A stretch of DNA of 64,000 nucleotides from CBDDFQ01 sp965227035 (GTDB lineage Bacteria; Pseudomonadota; Gammaproteobacteria; Burkholderiales; Burkholderiaceae_C). The stretch lies in the NCBI GenBank assembly GCA_965227035.1, contig OZ245724.1, positions 2,418,001-2,482,000 of the forward strand, written 5' to 3'. This document shows, piece after piece, positions 44,108 through 53,193 of this stretch. The notes below the pieces were generated by a model that made no database searches, was not told the DNA's origin, and saw only the letters and a program-made list of their open reading frames with translations. The number at the start of each line of letters is the position of its first letter. Positions within the stretch are counted from its first letter, which is position 1. Position numbers and translations under genes: made by a program.

Positions 44108-45340
44108 ATGTCTGAACGTGTGAGCGACCCCGCCGATGCCGGAGCAGTAGTGCCCGCTGGCAATCTGCACGCGCCTTTATGGCTGCTGGCGCTGGTCACG
44201 TTCTCGGGCACGCTGGCCATGCACATCTTCGTGCCAGCGCTGCCCAACGCCGGCGACAGCCTGCACGCGAGCCCCAGCTCGATGCAGATGACCATCAGCC
44301 TCTACATCCTCGGCCTCGCGTTCGGGCAACTGTTCTACGGTCCGCTTGCAGATCGATTCGGCCGACGGCCGGTCTTGATCGCAGGTCTTTCCATCTACAC
44401 GGTTGCCGGGCTGGCAGCGTCTCTTGCGCCCGAAGTCAATTCGCTCATCGTGGCAAGACTGTTCCAGGCTCTCGGCGGATGCGCGGGCCTGGTGCTTGGA
44501 CGAACCGTCGTGAGAGACACATCGGCGCCGCATGAAACAGCACGTCGCCTCGCGATGATGAACATGATGGTCACGGTCGGCCCCACAGTCGCACCGCTCA
44601 TAGGCACCGCGCTTGCAACTACGCTCGGTTGGCGCTCGATCTTCTATTGCCTGTTCGCCCTCGGTCTGACCGGACTCTTCTTGACCTGGCGCCTTCTGCC
44701 AGAAACGAACCTTCGCGGCGCGAAACTGAGCGGCCCTGCGCTCGCCAAAAACTACCGGCAACTGCTGACCTCGCCGGCTTTCATTTGCTACGCAGTCGGC
44801 GGCGGCTGCGCAACGACAGCTGTGTACGGATTCATCGCGTCGGCACCGTTCATCTTCGTGCATCAGCTAGGCCGGCCGGTGCACGAGTCCGGCCTCTACA
44901 TCGCCGGACTCGTGTCGGGCATCTGGCTCGGAACTCTGCTTACCAGTCGGCTCATTGCACGCATGAGCGTCGAGACATTGCTCGTCCGATCGAATGCCCT
45001 TGCTGCTGCGGCCGCGTTCGCATTTTTGGGATGTGTCTTGACTGGCCATCTGTCCGTTATCACGACCATGACGTGCATGTTCGTCTACACGGTGGGCATT
45101 GGGATGTCTGCGCCGGCGGCATTGACGCAGGCCATGAGCATCAACCCGAACGTGATCGGATCAGCGTCCGGGCTTTACGGATTCAGCCAGATGAGTGTGG
45201 GTGCGATCTGCACCGCACTGGTCACCTTGACGACCAATCCCGCGCTTGGCGCAGCACTGGTCCTGGCAGGCGCGGGACTTGTGTCGCAAATCGGGTTTCA
45301 GATCGCCTCGCGCACACAGAGGCGGCTGCTTACCAGCTAG
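44108..45340 (+). CDS. Bcr/CflA-family multidrug efflux MFS
   Basis: The 410-residue protein has twelve helices and the family hallmarks GQLFYGPLADRFGRRPVLIA in loop 2-3 and GGCAGLVLGRTVVRD in helix 4. It expels drugs such as bicyclomycin or chloramphenicol, or metabolites such as cysteine, by proton exchange. It stands alone and converges with the VOC gene, the two stops being about 10 bases apart. Confidence 0.92.
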   Translation: MSERVSDPADAGAVVPAGNLHAPLWLLALVTFSGTLAMHIFVPALPNAGDSLHASPSSMQMTISLYILGLAFGQLFYGPLADRFGRRPVLIAGLSIYTVAGLAASLAPEVNSLIVARLFQALGGCAGLVLGRTVVRDTSAPHETARRLAMMNMMVTVGPTVAPLIGTALATTLGWRSIFYCLFALGLTGLFLTWRLLPETNLRGAKLSGPALAKNYRQLLTSPAFICYAVGGGCATTAVYGFIASAPFIFVHQLGRPVHESGLYIAGLVSGIWLGTLLTSRLIARMSVETLLVRSNALAAAAAFAFLGCVLTGHLSVITTMTCMFVYTVGIGMSAPAALTQAMSINPNVIGSASGLYGFSQMSVGAICTALVTLTTNPALGAALVLAGAGLVSQIGFQIASRTQRRLLTS

Positions 45341-45349
45341 CGCGCACTA

Positions 45350-45742
45350 TCACTTCATCGAGTGCATTCCGAACATATTGCCTTCGGTGTCGGTAGCAAG
45401 TGCGATCCAGCCGTTTTCGCCGATCGACATTTTTTCCTTGACCACTTTTCCGCCCGCCGATGGAACGCGTTTGGCAGTTACCGCGCAGTCGCCGGTCATG
45501 AAATAGACAAGAACGCTGTTGCCACCGGAGGGAAATCCATCCATCTTCACCAGCGCGCCGGATGCGCCCATGCCACCCATGTCCATCGGGAACACAAGCA
45601 TCTGAACCTCTTTGGGCGTGTTGGGCATCGCGGCGATCTTCACTTCGAAAACCGATTCGTAAAAACGTTTCGCGCGATCCAGATCCTGCACGTAGATCTC
45701 GAACCAGCCAACCGGGTTTTTGTCTTTCGATTCTTCAGCCAT
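45350..45742 (-). CDS. VOC-family (glyoxalase-like) protein
   Basis: Read from the ATG at 45742 (MAEESKDKNPVGWFEIYVQD), the protein has 130 residues and one VOC domain with two beta-alpha-beta-beta-beta modules: FEIYVQDLDRAKRFYESVF and ENGWIALATDTEGNMFGMHS. Metal ligands are partly present. Such proteins bind small molecules or act as lyases. A ribosome site AAAAGGAGAGACGAC precedes it. It lies 35 bases after the SDR gene, and the two are cotranscribed. Confidence 0.88.
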   Translation of the reverse strand: MAEESKDKNPVGWFEIYVQDLDRAKRFYESVFEVKIAAMPNTPKEVQMLVFPMDMGGMGASGALVKMDGFPSGGNSVLVYFMTGDCAVTAKRVPSAGGKVVKEKMSIGENGWIALATDTEGNMFGMHSMK

Positions 45743-45777
45743 GTCGTCTCTCCTTTTGAAGGTTGAACTCAAAAAAA

Positions 45778-46563
45778 TCAGGCCAGTGGCATCACCGCGC
45801 CGTCCATCATGACCTGTGCGCCGGTCACGTAGCTTGCACTGTCGGAAGCCAGAAACAGCGCAGTATTTGCAACTTCTTCGGGCTTGCCGTAACGCCCCAG
45901 CGGAATCCGCTTTTCGCTCTCGCGCAAAATTTCGTCTTCGCTTTTGCCGGTCACTTTCGCTTCGGTTTCCAGCGCGTCTTTCACCCGTCCCGTGTAGGTA
46001 GATCCCGGGTTGATCGCGTTGACTCGAATGCCGTGGCCGCCCCAAGCATTCGCCAGTCCTGCCGACACCAGAAGGAGCGCGGCATTCGCAGCGCCGCCAG
46101 GCAAATGAATCGCGCTGGCCACCTTACCTCCGCTGCCTACGATGTTCACGATGGAGCCGGTTCGACGCGCCGCCATCGACTCGATGACAGCATCCATCGC
46201 GTGAACGTAGGTGAAGAATTTCGCGTCCATGGCGGTGTGCCAGGCTTGGGTGTTGAATTCGGAGGGAATCGATTTTTTCGCCGCGCCGGCCGAGTTCACC
46301 AGCACATCGATGGCCCCAAGCGCCGCCTCTACCGCAACCACCATGTTCAACGCCTGCGAGGCTTCGACCAGGTTCGCGACCACCGTGAATACTTCGAAGC
46401 CCTTTTCGTTCAAAGACGCAGCCGCCGCCTTCAAGTTCGATTCGTCACGAGACGCGATCGCGACCTTCGCGCCCTCTTCTGCGAAAGCGTGCGCGCAAGC
46501 CAGGCCGATACCTTTGCTACCGCCTGTGATGAGTACGACCTTGCCCTTGAGTTTCAAATCCAT
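45778..46563 (-). CDS. SDR-family oxidoreductase lacking the usual Tyr-Lys pair
   Basis: The 261-residue protein, from the ATG at 46563, has the NADP-binding motif GGSKGIG at about residues 14-20 and NSAG (VLVNSAGAAKK). At the catalytic position the usual Tyr-x-x-x-Lys is replaced by HLPGGAANAALLL, so the classical proton relay is missing. Some SDR subfamilies of Burkholderiales share this. The C-terminal ASYVTGAQVMMDGAVM is standard. It may be a regulator-like or altered-chemistry SDR. Confidence 0.87.
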   Translation of the reverse strand: MDLKLKGKVVLITGGSKGIGLACAHAFAEEGAKVAIASRDESNLKAAAASLNEKGFEVFTVVANLVEASQALNMVVAVEAALGAIDVLVNSAGAAKKSIPSEFNTQAWHTAMDAKFFTYVHAMDAVIESMAARRTGSIVNIVGSGGKVASAIHLPGGAANAALLLVSAGLANAWGGHGIRVNAINPGSTYTGRVKDALETEAKVTGKSEDEILRESEKRIPLGRYGKPEEVANTALFLASDSASYVTGAQVMMDGAVMPLA

Positions 46564-46622
46564 TGCCTGCCCGATGTTGATGAGGTAGGAGCGAATTCTC
46601 ACCCGGTTCGGACTGTCGCGTC

Positions 46623-46925
46623 TCAGCGCACCAGGGGCGTCGGATTCAGCGGTGGAATGACCGGCGTCTGCTGATCCGGATCGACGGGGAGGTCAGCAGG
46701 GTCGTGGGGTTTAGTGGCGCCCGCCTTTATGTACAAGCCGACTGAATATCTTTTTTCGTGTTTGCGCATATGGATCTCCAAATACAGCCCCAGATAGGTG
46801 CGGCCGGACACATGTTTTCGCTCAAAAGCGATTTCCACGATGTCGGACGTCAAGCCGTGATTGGGCAGCAAGTGTCTTTTCACGTAGGCGAATTTCCCGC
46901 CCCTGCGACAATGTGGCCCAATCAC
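46623..46925 (-). CDS. hypothetical small protein
   Basis: A 100-codon frame starts with GTG at 46925. Its latter half (GRTYLGLYLEIHMRKHEKRY, then a Pro/Asp-rich tail) looks protein-like but has no family I know. It occupies the 369-base gap between the SDR gene and the exported protein at 46933, in which nothing else is visible. A start at the internal ATG near 46770 is also possible. It could be a chance open frame. Confidence 0.4.
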   Translation of the reverse strand: MIGPHCRRGGKFAYVKRHLLPNHGLTSDIVEIAFERKHVSGRTYLGLYLEIHMRKHEKRYSVGLYIKAGATKPHDPADLPVDPDQQTPVIPPLNPTPLVR

Positions 46926-46932
46926 TCAATCC

Positions 46933-47511
46933 ATGCATTCATACACACGCCCATCCACTTCGCCGCCCACAAGCCAAAAACCGGGGTTTTGGGGGGTATT
47001 GGCGGGCATTGTGATGGCCCTGTCGGCAAGCCAGACAGCTTATGCGGCAACGGTGGTTGATCAGGGCGGCAACAGGCCCAACAAACCGTCCAGCTCCAGG
47101 CCGGTTTCGTCGTCTACCGACCTATCCGGCGCAACCAAATGGCTCACCATTACCGGCGATTCGGAAAACGATCAGGTCGACACCATCATGGTGGCGCCCA
47201 CGCCTGTCGAAGTCCACGGCAATGTTCGGGCGATGTCGGTTCGGGTGAGTCGCGCAAAAGTCAGAACCAATCCGGACGGCATTAAATTTCGCTCGTTCGA
47301 AGCGCTGACCGAATTCGATTGCGACAAACGAACGGCCCGCTATGTGCGCACCGAGTTCTACGAAAAGCCTTTGTGGAACGGAAGCCCTTTCACAAAAACC
47401 GAATATTCGAAGAACGATGTTCGATACATGGCATTCCGCGACGTCACGCCGAATCCGAACGTTCGAATCATCAAAGCGGTCTGCTCCATCAAGAACGTCG
47501 CGTCGCGCTGA
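46933..47511 (+). CDS. exported surface-adhesin-E-like protein
   Basis: The 192-residue protein has a signal peptide (WGVLAGIVMALSASQTAYA) and a beta-rich mature part. TKWLTITGDSENDQVDTIMV, then VDTIMV to VRVSRAKVRT, and SFEALTEFDCDKRTARYV follow the pattern of the surface-adhesin protein E family of Haemophilus. Two cysteines (FDCDK and KAVCSIK) can form a disulfide. The role is probably in the envelope; adhesion is inferred only from the family name. Confidence 0.75.
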   Translation: MHSYTRPSTSPPTSQKPGFWGVLAGIVMALSASQTAYAATVVDQGGNRPNKPSSSRPVSSSTDLSGATKWLTITGDSENDQVDTIMVAPTPVEVHGNVRAMSVRVSRAKVRTNPDGIKFRSFEALTEFDCDKRTARYVRTEFYEKPLWNGSPFTKTEYSKNDVRYMAFRDVTPNPNVRIIKAVCSIKNVASR

Positions 47512-47562
47512 AAACGCATCGGCTCGCGCTGGAGCCGGAAGCCGGGAGCCGATGTTGCGTTG

Positions 47563-48309
47563 TTAAGCTGCAGCTGGCGCAGGTTCCGCGCGCTTCACGT
47601 CGGCCAGCAGGTTCACCAGCTTGTTCATGTTCGCGAGCGACACCAGGTGTGCATAGATCCAGGCCAATTCGCCGGATCTGAAAATTGCGAGCGCCTTGTC
47701 GTCGGGCATCGCAAGCAGCTTGCGTTCATCGACGATCAGCAATCCATTCACGGCGAAAGTGGTGCCGTCGAACATGTCGGCTTTGGCATTCATCTCGGTC
47801 AACAAATCGGCCTCTTGAACCCGTGCGCAGAACTGCGCGGTGCGTGAATGCTCCATCTGATAGCGGTTCAGAAAATCCAGCGCGTTTTGAAGGAACGGCG
47901 TGCTCTCGCCTTTCGAGTCGAAGAGCGCTTCGCCTTCGGTGTCGTTGATCGCAGGGCAAGCTTCGTCTATGCAAACACCCAGCTGCTCTCCGTCGAGTTG
48001 TGCCAGCACGAAGGGGTAACGGCGAACGAACGCGGGAATGTAATCGACCGCCCATGACCCGTCGGCTTTGACGAAGAGGTTTTCCTGGGGCCTGAGGCCC
48101 AGCATGGCAACCGGAACGACCGTGCCGTCCGGCTGCTTGGCGAAAACGATGGGGTAAGACTTGCACGCTTCGGGAAACTCGATGCCGGCCACGTAAAGCG
48201 AGTTAGCCTTGCGCGCGAAATCCAGGCCGTCGGCGGGTTTGATCTTCTTGTTGCGATGGGTTTCGCGGTTCAACAGCACCGGCTTTTCGTAAAACAGAAC
48301 AGAAGTCAC
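47563..48309 (-). CDS. SapC-family protein
   Basis: The 248-residue protein uses a GTG start at 48309 with GAGA upstream. It matches the SapC family: YEKPVLLNRETHRNKKIKPA, AGIEFPEACKSYPIVFAKQP, VDYIPAFVRRYPFVLAQLDG, and CIDEACPAIN. SapC was first described with the Campylobacter surface layer system, but family members occur in many bacteria without S-layers and lack a signal peptide, as here. The precise role is unknown. It is followed by no other surface-layer gene. Confidence 0.87.
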   Translation of the reverse strand: MTSVLFYEKPVLLNRETHRNKKIKPADGLDFARKANSLYVAGIEFPEACKSYPIVFAKQPDGTVVPVAMLGLRPQENLFVKADGSWAVDYIPAFVRRYPFVLAQLDGEQLGVCIDEACPAINDTEGEALFDSKGESTPFLQNALDFLNRYQMEHSRTAQFCARVQEADLLTEMNAKADMFDGTTFAVNGLLIVDERKLLAMPDDKALAIFRSGELAWIYAHLVSLANMNKLVNLLADVKRAEPAPAAA

Positions 48310-48389
48310 CAGAGTCTCGCTTTCGTTCGATCGGTCGGATCGTGGTTGTAGTGAAGGGTCGCTCGCGATTATGTTTCGCCGGACCTGCC

Positions 48390-49691
48390 TCAAGCAGAAT
48401 GTTTCACGCCGGAAGTGGCACGAACGTGATCGATTCGACGTCCTTCCAGTTCGGTGACCGTGAAGGTCCACCCGGCACACTCGATCTCATCGGCGACATC
48501 GGGAAGATTGCCGGCCACGTACATCATCAAACCCGCCAGCGTGTTGTACCGGCCGCGATCTTCTTCGGGCAATTCTTTGATTTCCAGACGCGCCTTCAGC
48601 TCGTTCACCGGCATCAGCCCGTTCAGGATCCAAGATCCATCTTCGGTGTGAGTGGCCCAGGCGTCTGCCTGCACGCCGGGCTGCAGTTCGCCGGTGATGG
48701 CTTCCAGCAGATCGCGAGGCGTCATCAGGCCCTGTACGACGCCGTACTCGTCGACCACGAACACCATTCGTCCCGAGCGTGCCCGGAACTGCTCGAGCAA
48801 CTCCATGCCGCTCAAGGTTTCGGGAACGAAGGTCGCTTGCGTGACATGCTCGCCGATCGGGCCAGCGTGTTGCGGGCCCAGCTGCATCAGCTTGGCAAGG
48901 CTGATCATGCCAATGACATCGTCCAGATTGCCGCGACACACCGGGTACCAGGATCGCGCGGTGCGCAAGCCGCCATCGACCGCGTGCGCAAGGCTTTGCG
49001 CGGGCGTGAAAGACGCCTCCAGCCAGTCGATATCGGTGCGCGGAATCATGAGCGAGGTGAGCGGCCTGTCGTCCAGATGGAACACGTTGCGCACCATCTG
49101 GTGCTCGTGCTCTTCGATCAGCCCGGCATCCACGCCCTCTTCGAGGCTGGCAGAAATTTCCTCTTCGGTCACTGCTCGGTCCGAAGTATTGTTGATGCGC
49201 AAAAGCTTTAGCACCGCCTGCGTGCTGAACGACAGCAGTGCCACGAACGGCTTGGCTATCTTCGCGATCCAGGTCATCGGTCGCGAGATGAGACGTGCCA
49301 TGGTTTCCGGATAGAGTTGCCCGATGCGTTTGGGAACCAGCTCACCGAAGACGATCGTGACGAAGGTGATGATCGTGATGACGAGACCGGTTGCGGTGTA
49401 TTCGGCGGGCTTGGCGGCCAGGCCGAGTCGGGTCAGCCATTCGGCCACCGGCGCGCTGAAAGCAGCCTCGCCCAAAATGCCGTTGAGCATGCCGATCGAA
49501 GTAATTCCGACCTGCACCGACGACAGAAATTGCGTCGGGTTCTCGAGCAATTTGAGGGCTGCTTTCGCGCCTTTGTCACCGCTTTCGGCAAGCGCCGCCA
49601 GGCGGGCTTTTCGGCTGGACGCGAGCGCCAGTTCGGACATCGCGAAGATGCCGTTGAGCAGTGTCAACAGCGCGATCAGGAAGAAATCCAT
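48390..49691 (-). CDS. CorC/HlyC-family transporter with CNNM and CBS domains
   Basis: The 433-residue protein has an N-terminal CNNM/DUF21 membrane domain (about 1-190, FLIALLTLLNGIFAMSELAL, VQVGITSIGMLNGILGEAAF), a pair of CBS domains (MIPRTDIDWLEAS, VFVVDEYGVVQGLMTPRDLL) and a C-terminal CorC_HlyC domain. Such proteins are thought to export magnesium or cobalt, or to protect against toxic ions. It is divergent from apaH with 24 bases between the starts. Confidence 0.92.
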   Translation of the reverse strand: MDFFLIALLTLLNGIFAMSELALASSRKARLAALAESGDKGAKAALKLLENPTQFLSSVQVGITSIGMLNGILGEAAFSAPVAEWLTRLGLAAKPAEYTATGLVITIITFVTIVFGELVPKRIGQLYPETMARLISRPMTWIAKIAKPFVALLSFSTQAVLKLLRINNTSDRAVTEEEISASLEEGVDAGLIEEHEHQMVRNVFHLDDRPLTSLMIPRTDIDWLEASFTPAQSLAHAVDGGLRTARSWYPVCRGNLDDVIGMISLAKLMQLGPQHAGPIGEHVTQATFVPETLSGMELLEQFRARSGRMVFVVDEYGVVQGLMTPRDLLEAITGELQPGVQADAWATHTEDGSWILNGLMPVNELKARLEIKELPEEDRGRYNTLAGLMMYVAGNLPDVADEIECAGWTFTVTELEGRRIDHVRATSGVKHSA

Positions 49692-49715
49692 GTATGGAAG
49701 AACTAGAGGAACAGC

Positions 49716-50567
49716 ATGTCAATGTACCTGATCGGAGATGTCCAGGGCTGCGATGCCCCGCTGGGCCGTCTCCTGCGCAAGATCGATTTCTCGCCCTCGC
49801 GGGACAAAATTTTCTTTTTGGGCGATCTGGTCAATCGCGGTCCCGAATCGGCCGCGACTCTTCGCCGGATCATGTCGCTAGGCTCGTCGGCCCGCTCGGT
49901 GCTGGGAAATCACGATCTGCATTTGCTGGCTGTCGCGCACGGCGTCAAAAAAACCGGCAAGGGCGACACGATCGACGACATCCTGAATGCGCCCGACCGG
50001 GAAGAAATGCTGTCGTGGCTGGCCTCGCAGTCGATGGGCATTCTGGAAGACACACCCATCGGGAAGCTGTTGATGGTGCATGCGGGCGTTTTGCCGGCTT
50101 GGACCGCAGAACAGGTGGTCTCGCTCGGAAAAGAGGTTCACGATGCCATGAAGGCCGATCCGGCGAGCTTTTTCTCATCCATGTACGGGAACAAACCGAA
50201 CCAATGGACCGACTCGCTCGATGGCGACGACCGTTTGCGAGTCGTCGTCAACGCCCTCACCCGGATTCGTCTTTGCCACGCAGACGGCAGCATGGATTTC
50301 TCGGTGAAGGAAGGCGCTGCCAAGGCCCCTGCCGGCATGACGCCGTGGTTCGACTTGCCGGATCGCCGGACGGCCGACGTAACCGTCGCATTCGGTCACT
50401 GGTCGACGCTGGGACTTCAGTTGCGCGACAACCTGGTGTCGCTGGACACCGGGTGTATCTGGGGAGGATGCCTGTCGGCCTTGAAGATCGACTCAGGAGG
50501 CAAGACGTCCAGCCCTGCCCCAGAAGTGATTCAGATCAAGTGTGATCAGGAACAGGTGCCTGGTTGA
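49716..50567 (+). CDS. apaH: bis(5'-nucleosyl)-tetraphosphatase (symmetrical)
   Basis: The 283-residue enzyme hydrolyses Ap4A to two ADP and decaps NpnN-RNAs. The metallophosphatase motifs are complete: YLIGDVQGCDAPLGRLL (residues 4-20), FFLGDLVNRGPES and LGNHDLHLLAVA, and the late GHWSTLG. The 3' end overlaps the rhlE gene from the opposite strand by 32 bases, so the two transcripts are antisense there. Confidence 0.95.
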   Translation: MSMYLIGDVQGCDAPLGRLLRKIDFSPSRDKIFFLGDLVNRGPESAATLRRIMSLGSSARSVLGNHDLHLLAVAHGVKKTGKGDTIDDILNAPDREEMLSWLASQSMGILEDTPIGKLLMVHAGVLPAWTAEQVVSLGKEVHDAMKADPASFFSSMYGNKPNQWTDSLDGDDRLRVVVNALTRIRLCHADGSMDFSVKEGAAKAPAGMTPWFDLPDRRTADVTVAFGHWSTLGLQLRDNLVSLDTGCIWGGCLSALKIDSGGKTSSPAPEVIQIKCDQEQVPG

Positions 50568-52059
50568 CACTTGCTGGCGCGGGCTGATGCACGACCGTAT
50601 CGGCCTTGAACAATGCAGCAACCTTGCGCTTGGGCTTGATGTTGGCCGAAATCGACGACCTTGTCGGTGCACCCTTTGCACTGGCTTCCCAGGCGGGGGC
50701 CTGATCGACCTGCGGGGTTTCGTAAGGCTTGTTGAAGAACGGATCGACCGACTGAACCGGGCGAGCCGGGCGCCGATCGCGCGATTCGCGTGATTCCCGG
50801 AAATCGCGCGACTCGCGTTGAGGCGCATCCACCACCGGGCCGTTACGCGGATCGTTGCCGTTGTCGTCGCCGTACATGCGCCGGCCGGTGTTGATCCGAC
50901 CGCGCGGGCGATCGTCTTCGTATTCCAGCGCTTCAAGCTCGATCTTCTTGCCGATCAGCTTTTCGATATCGCCGATCAAGCGGGCATCGCTACCGGAGAC
51001 GAAGTTGACTGCCAGACCCGATGCACCCGCACGACCGGTACGGCCGATGCGGTGAACGTAGTCTTCAGCGTTGTATGGGATGTCGATGTTGAACACCGCC
51101 GGCACGTCCTTGATGTCCAGGCCGCGGGCGGCCACATCGGTACACACCAGCAAATCGACTTCGCCCTTTTTGAACGAGTCCAGTGCCTTCAGGCGCTCGT
51201 CCTGACTCTTGTCGCCGTGAAGCGCGGTGGTCTTCAGGCCGTCACGCTCCAGAGCGCGCGCGAGACGCGCACAACCCAGTTTGCTGTTCACGAACACAAA
51301 CGCCTGCTTGATGCCCCTTGCTTTGAGTACGGTGTGCAACGCGCGGCGTTTGTCGTCGTCGTTGCCGACGCTGTAGAAATGCTGCTCGACGGTGGAAGCG
51401 GTCGCATTGGAGCGGGCCACCTCGATGGTGACCGGATCCTGCAGATAGCTGTTGGCGAGACGCTTGATTTCAGTGGAGAACGTCGCCGAGAACAGCAATG
51501 TGGTCCGCTGCTTGGGCAGGAAACTCAAGATTCGCTGCAGATCCGGCAAAAAGCCGATGTCGAGCATGCGATCGGCTTCATCCAGAACCACGTACTCGAC
51601 CTGATTCAAAACCGCATTCTTGGCCTCGATATGGTCGAGCAGACGGCCGGGGGTCGCGACCAGGATTTCGACGCCTCGTTTCAATTCGATGGTTTGCGGC
51701 TTCATGTCCATGCCGCCGAACACCACTGCAGTCCGCAGCTGGGTGTACTTGGCGTACGACTTGATGGCCTGGGCCACTTGATCGGCCAGTTCCCGGGTGG
51801 GGAGCAATACCAGCGCCCGCACTGGATGGCGGGCGGGTGATGTGGAAGCGCTTTCGTGGCGCAGCATGCGCTGCAGCAAGGGAAGAGAGAAAGCTGCGGT
51901 TTTTCCGGTGCCGGTCTGGGCAGCGCCCATGACGTCCTTGCCCGACAACACCACCGGAATCGCCTGTTCCTGGATGGGTGTCATGCTTTCGTAGCCCATT
52001 TCGGCGACGGCGCGGGAGAGTGGCTCAGCGAGCGATAAGTTCGAGAAAGATGATGTCAT
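50536..52059 (-). CDS. rhlE: DEAD-box RNA helicase RhlE-like
   Basis: The 507-residue helicase has a complete set of motifs: F at the Q-motif (ESMTPIQEQAIPVVL), AQTGTGKTAAF, PTRELADQ, DEADRMLD, SATFS, LVCTDVAARGLD and HRIGRTGRAG. The C-terminal 130 residues are Arg/Asp-rich and disordered, ending in KPKRKVAALFKAD, as is typical of RhlE. It remodels RNA, probably in ribosome assembly and cold adaptation. Confidence 0.95.
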   Translation of the reverse strand: MTSSFSNLSLAEPLSRAVAEMGYESMTPIQEQAIPVVLSGKDVMGAAQTGTGKTAAFSLPLLQRMLRHESASTSPARHPVRALVLLPTRELADQVAQAIKSYAKYTQLRTAVVFGGMDMKPQTIELKRGVEILVATPGRLLDHIEAKNAVLNQVEYVVLDEADRMLDIGFLPDLQRILSFLPKQRTTLLFSATFSTEIKRLANSYLQDPVTIEVARSNATASTVEQHFYSVGNDDDKRRALHTVLKARGIKQAFVFVNSKLGCARLARALERDGLKTTALHGDKSQDERLKALDSFKKGEVDLLVCTDVAARGLDIKDVPAVFNIDIPYNAEDYVHRIGRTGRAGASGLAVNFVSGSDARLIGDIEKLIGKKIELEALEYEDDRPRGRINTGRRMYGDDNGNDPRNGPVVDAPQRESRDFRESRESRDRRPARPVQSVDPFFNKPYETPQVDQAPAWEASAKGAPTRSSISANIKPKRKVAALFKADTVVHQPAPASVNQAPVPDHT

Positions 52060-52116
52060 TTAGCCTGCCATTGTCGCATCCGCGAGCAAAACGGCCTAAC
52101 CGGGGCCGTTGGCTGC

Positions 52117-53007
52117 TTACAAAGTAGTGGCTTTGAAGGTGTCACACGCCTTCAACTCGCCGGTTTTATAGCCAGTGTTGAACCACCGAACCCGCTGGGC
52201 GCTGGTGCCATGCGTGAAGCTCTCGGGCACCACGGTTCCCTGGCTGCGCTTCTGAAGCGCGTCGTCGCCGATCTGCGCAGCCGCATTCAAAGCCGACTCG
52301 ATATCGCCCTGCTCGATGATCTGGCGCGCGTTCTGCGCCTTGTTCGCCCACAGGCCCGCAAAACAATCGGCCTGCAACTCGAGTTTTACGCTCAGCGCGT
52401 TGTGTTGCGTGGCGCTGACCCGGCCTCGCGCCTGATCCATCTGCTCGCTGATGCCCAAGAGGTTCTGCACATGGTGTCCCACCTCGTGCGCAATGACATA
52501 CGCCTGCGCGAACTCGCCGGGCGCACCCAGCTTGTTCTTGAGGGTTTGATAGAAATCCAGATCGATGTAGACACGTTGGTCTGCCGGACAGTAGAACGGA
52601 CCCATCGCAGATTGCCCTTGGCCGCAGCCGGTACGCGTCGCACCACGGAAAAGAACCAGTTTTGGTTTGACGTAGGTGCCGCCTGCCTGCGCGAACACTT
52701 GAGTCCAAACATCTTCGGTGTCGGCCAGAACGGTTGAAACGAATTTGGCCATTCGATCGTCTGCGGGCGGTGCGTGCGCCGGAGCCTGCTGGGTTTGAAC
52801 AACCGGTGCGCCACCGCCGCCGCTCAGCATGCTCAAAATGGTCAGCGGGTTGATGCCGAAAATCCAGCCGCCCACCAATGCAATGACGATAGTGCCTATG
52901 CCGATACTTCGACCGCCGAAAAGGCCGCCTCCGGAAAATCCGCCGCCGCCGCTGTCATCGCGTCGATCTTCGACGTTGTCGGATTCGCGATTGCCTTCCC
53001 ATTTCAT
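52117..53007 (-). CDS. ypfJ: neutral zinc metallopeptidase (YpfJ family)
   Basis: The 296-residue protein has a short Gly/Asp-rich cytoplasmic leader (DDSGGGGFSGGGLFGGRSIG), one membrane helix (GTIVIALVGGWIFGINPLT) and a periplasmic domain with the zinc site HEVGHH (HExxH) and later LQADCFAGLW. The KPN_02809/YpfJ family is widespread and of unknown target. It is a single gene downstream of a bidirectional terminator. Confidence 0.92.
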   Translation of the reverse strand: MKWEGNRESDNVEDRRDDSGGGGFSGGGLFGGRSIGIGTIVIALVGGWIFGINPLTILSMLSGGGGAPVVQTQQAPAHAPPADDRMAKFVSTVLADTEDVWTQVFAQAGGTYVKPKLVLFRGATRTGCGQGQSAMGPFYCPADQRVYIDLDFYQTLKNKLGAPGEFAQAYVIAHEVGHHVQNLLGISEQMDQARGRVSATQHNALSVKLELQADCFAGLWANKAQNARQIIEQGDIESALNAAAQIGDDALQKRSQGTVVPESFTHGTSAQRVRWFNTGYKTGELKACDTFKATTL

Positions 53008-53092
53008 ATCTGGCCTCCGGGTGCCTGCCGCTTGGGCATTCTTGGTGTGGTTGTGTGTGGCTGTCCGAGGCGATAGTAGCCTCTCGAATTAC

Positions 53093-53117
53093 AAAAGCCC
53101 GCGTGGGGCGGGCTTTT
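53093..53117. terminator. bidirectional Rho-independent terminator
   Basis: AAAAGCCCGC and GCGGGCTTTT form a perfect 10-base stem with a 5-base loop, giving T-runs on both strands. It lies between the ypfJ start and the small gene at 53194-53577 (both on the minus strand), so it ends the transcript of the latter. Confidence 0.85.
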
Positions 53118-53193
53118 CAAAGCGTCTTTTGGTAACGGATCAGCGTCTCTAGTCAATGCTACGCAGCGTGCTGACTTTCATTACCTGATGCCA

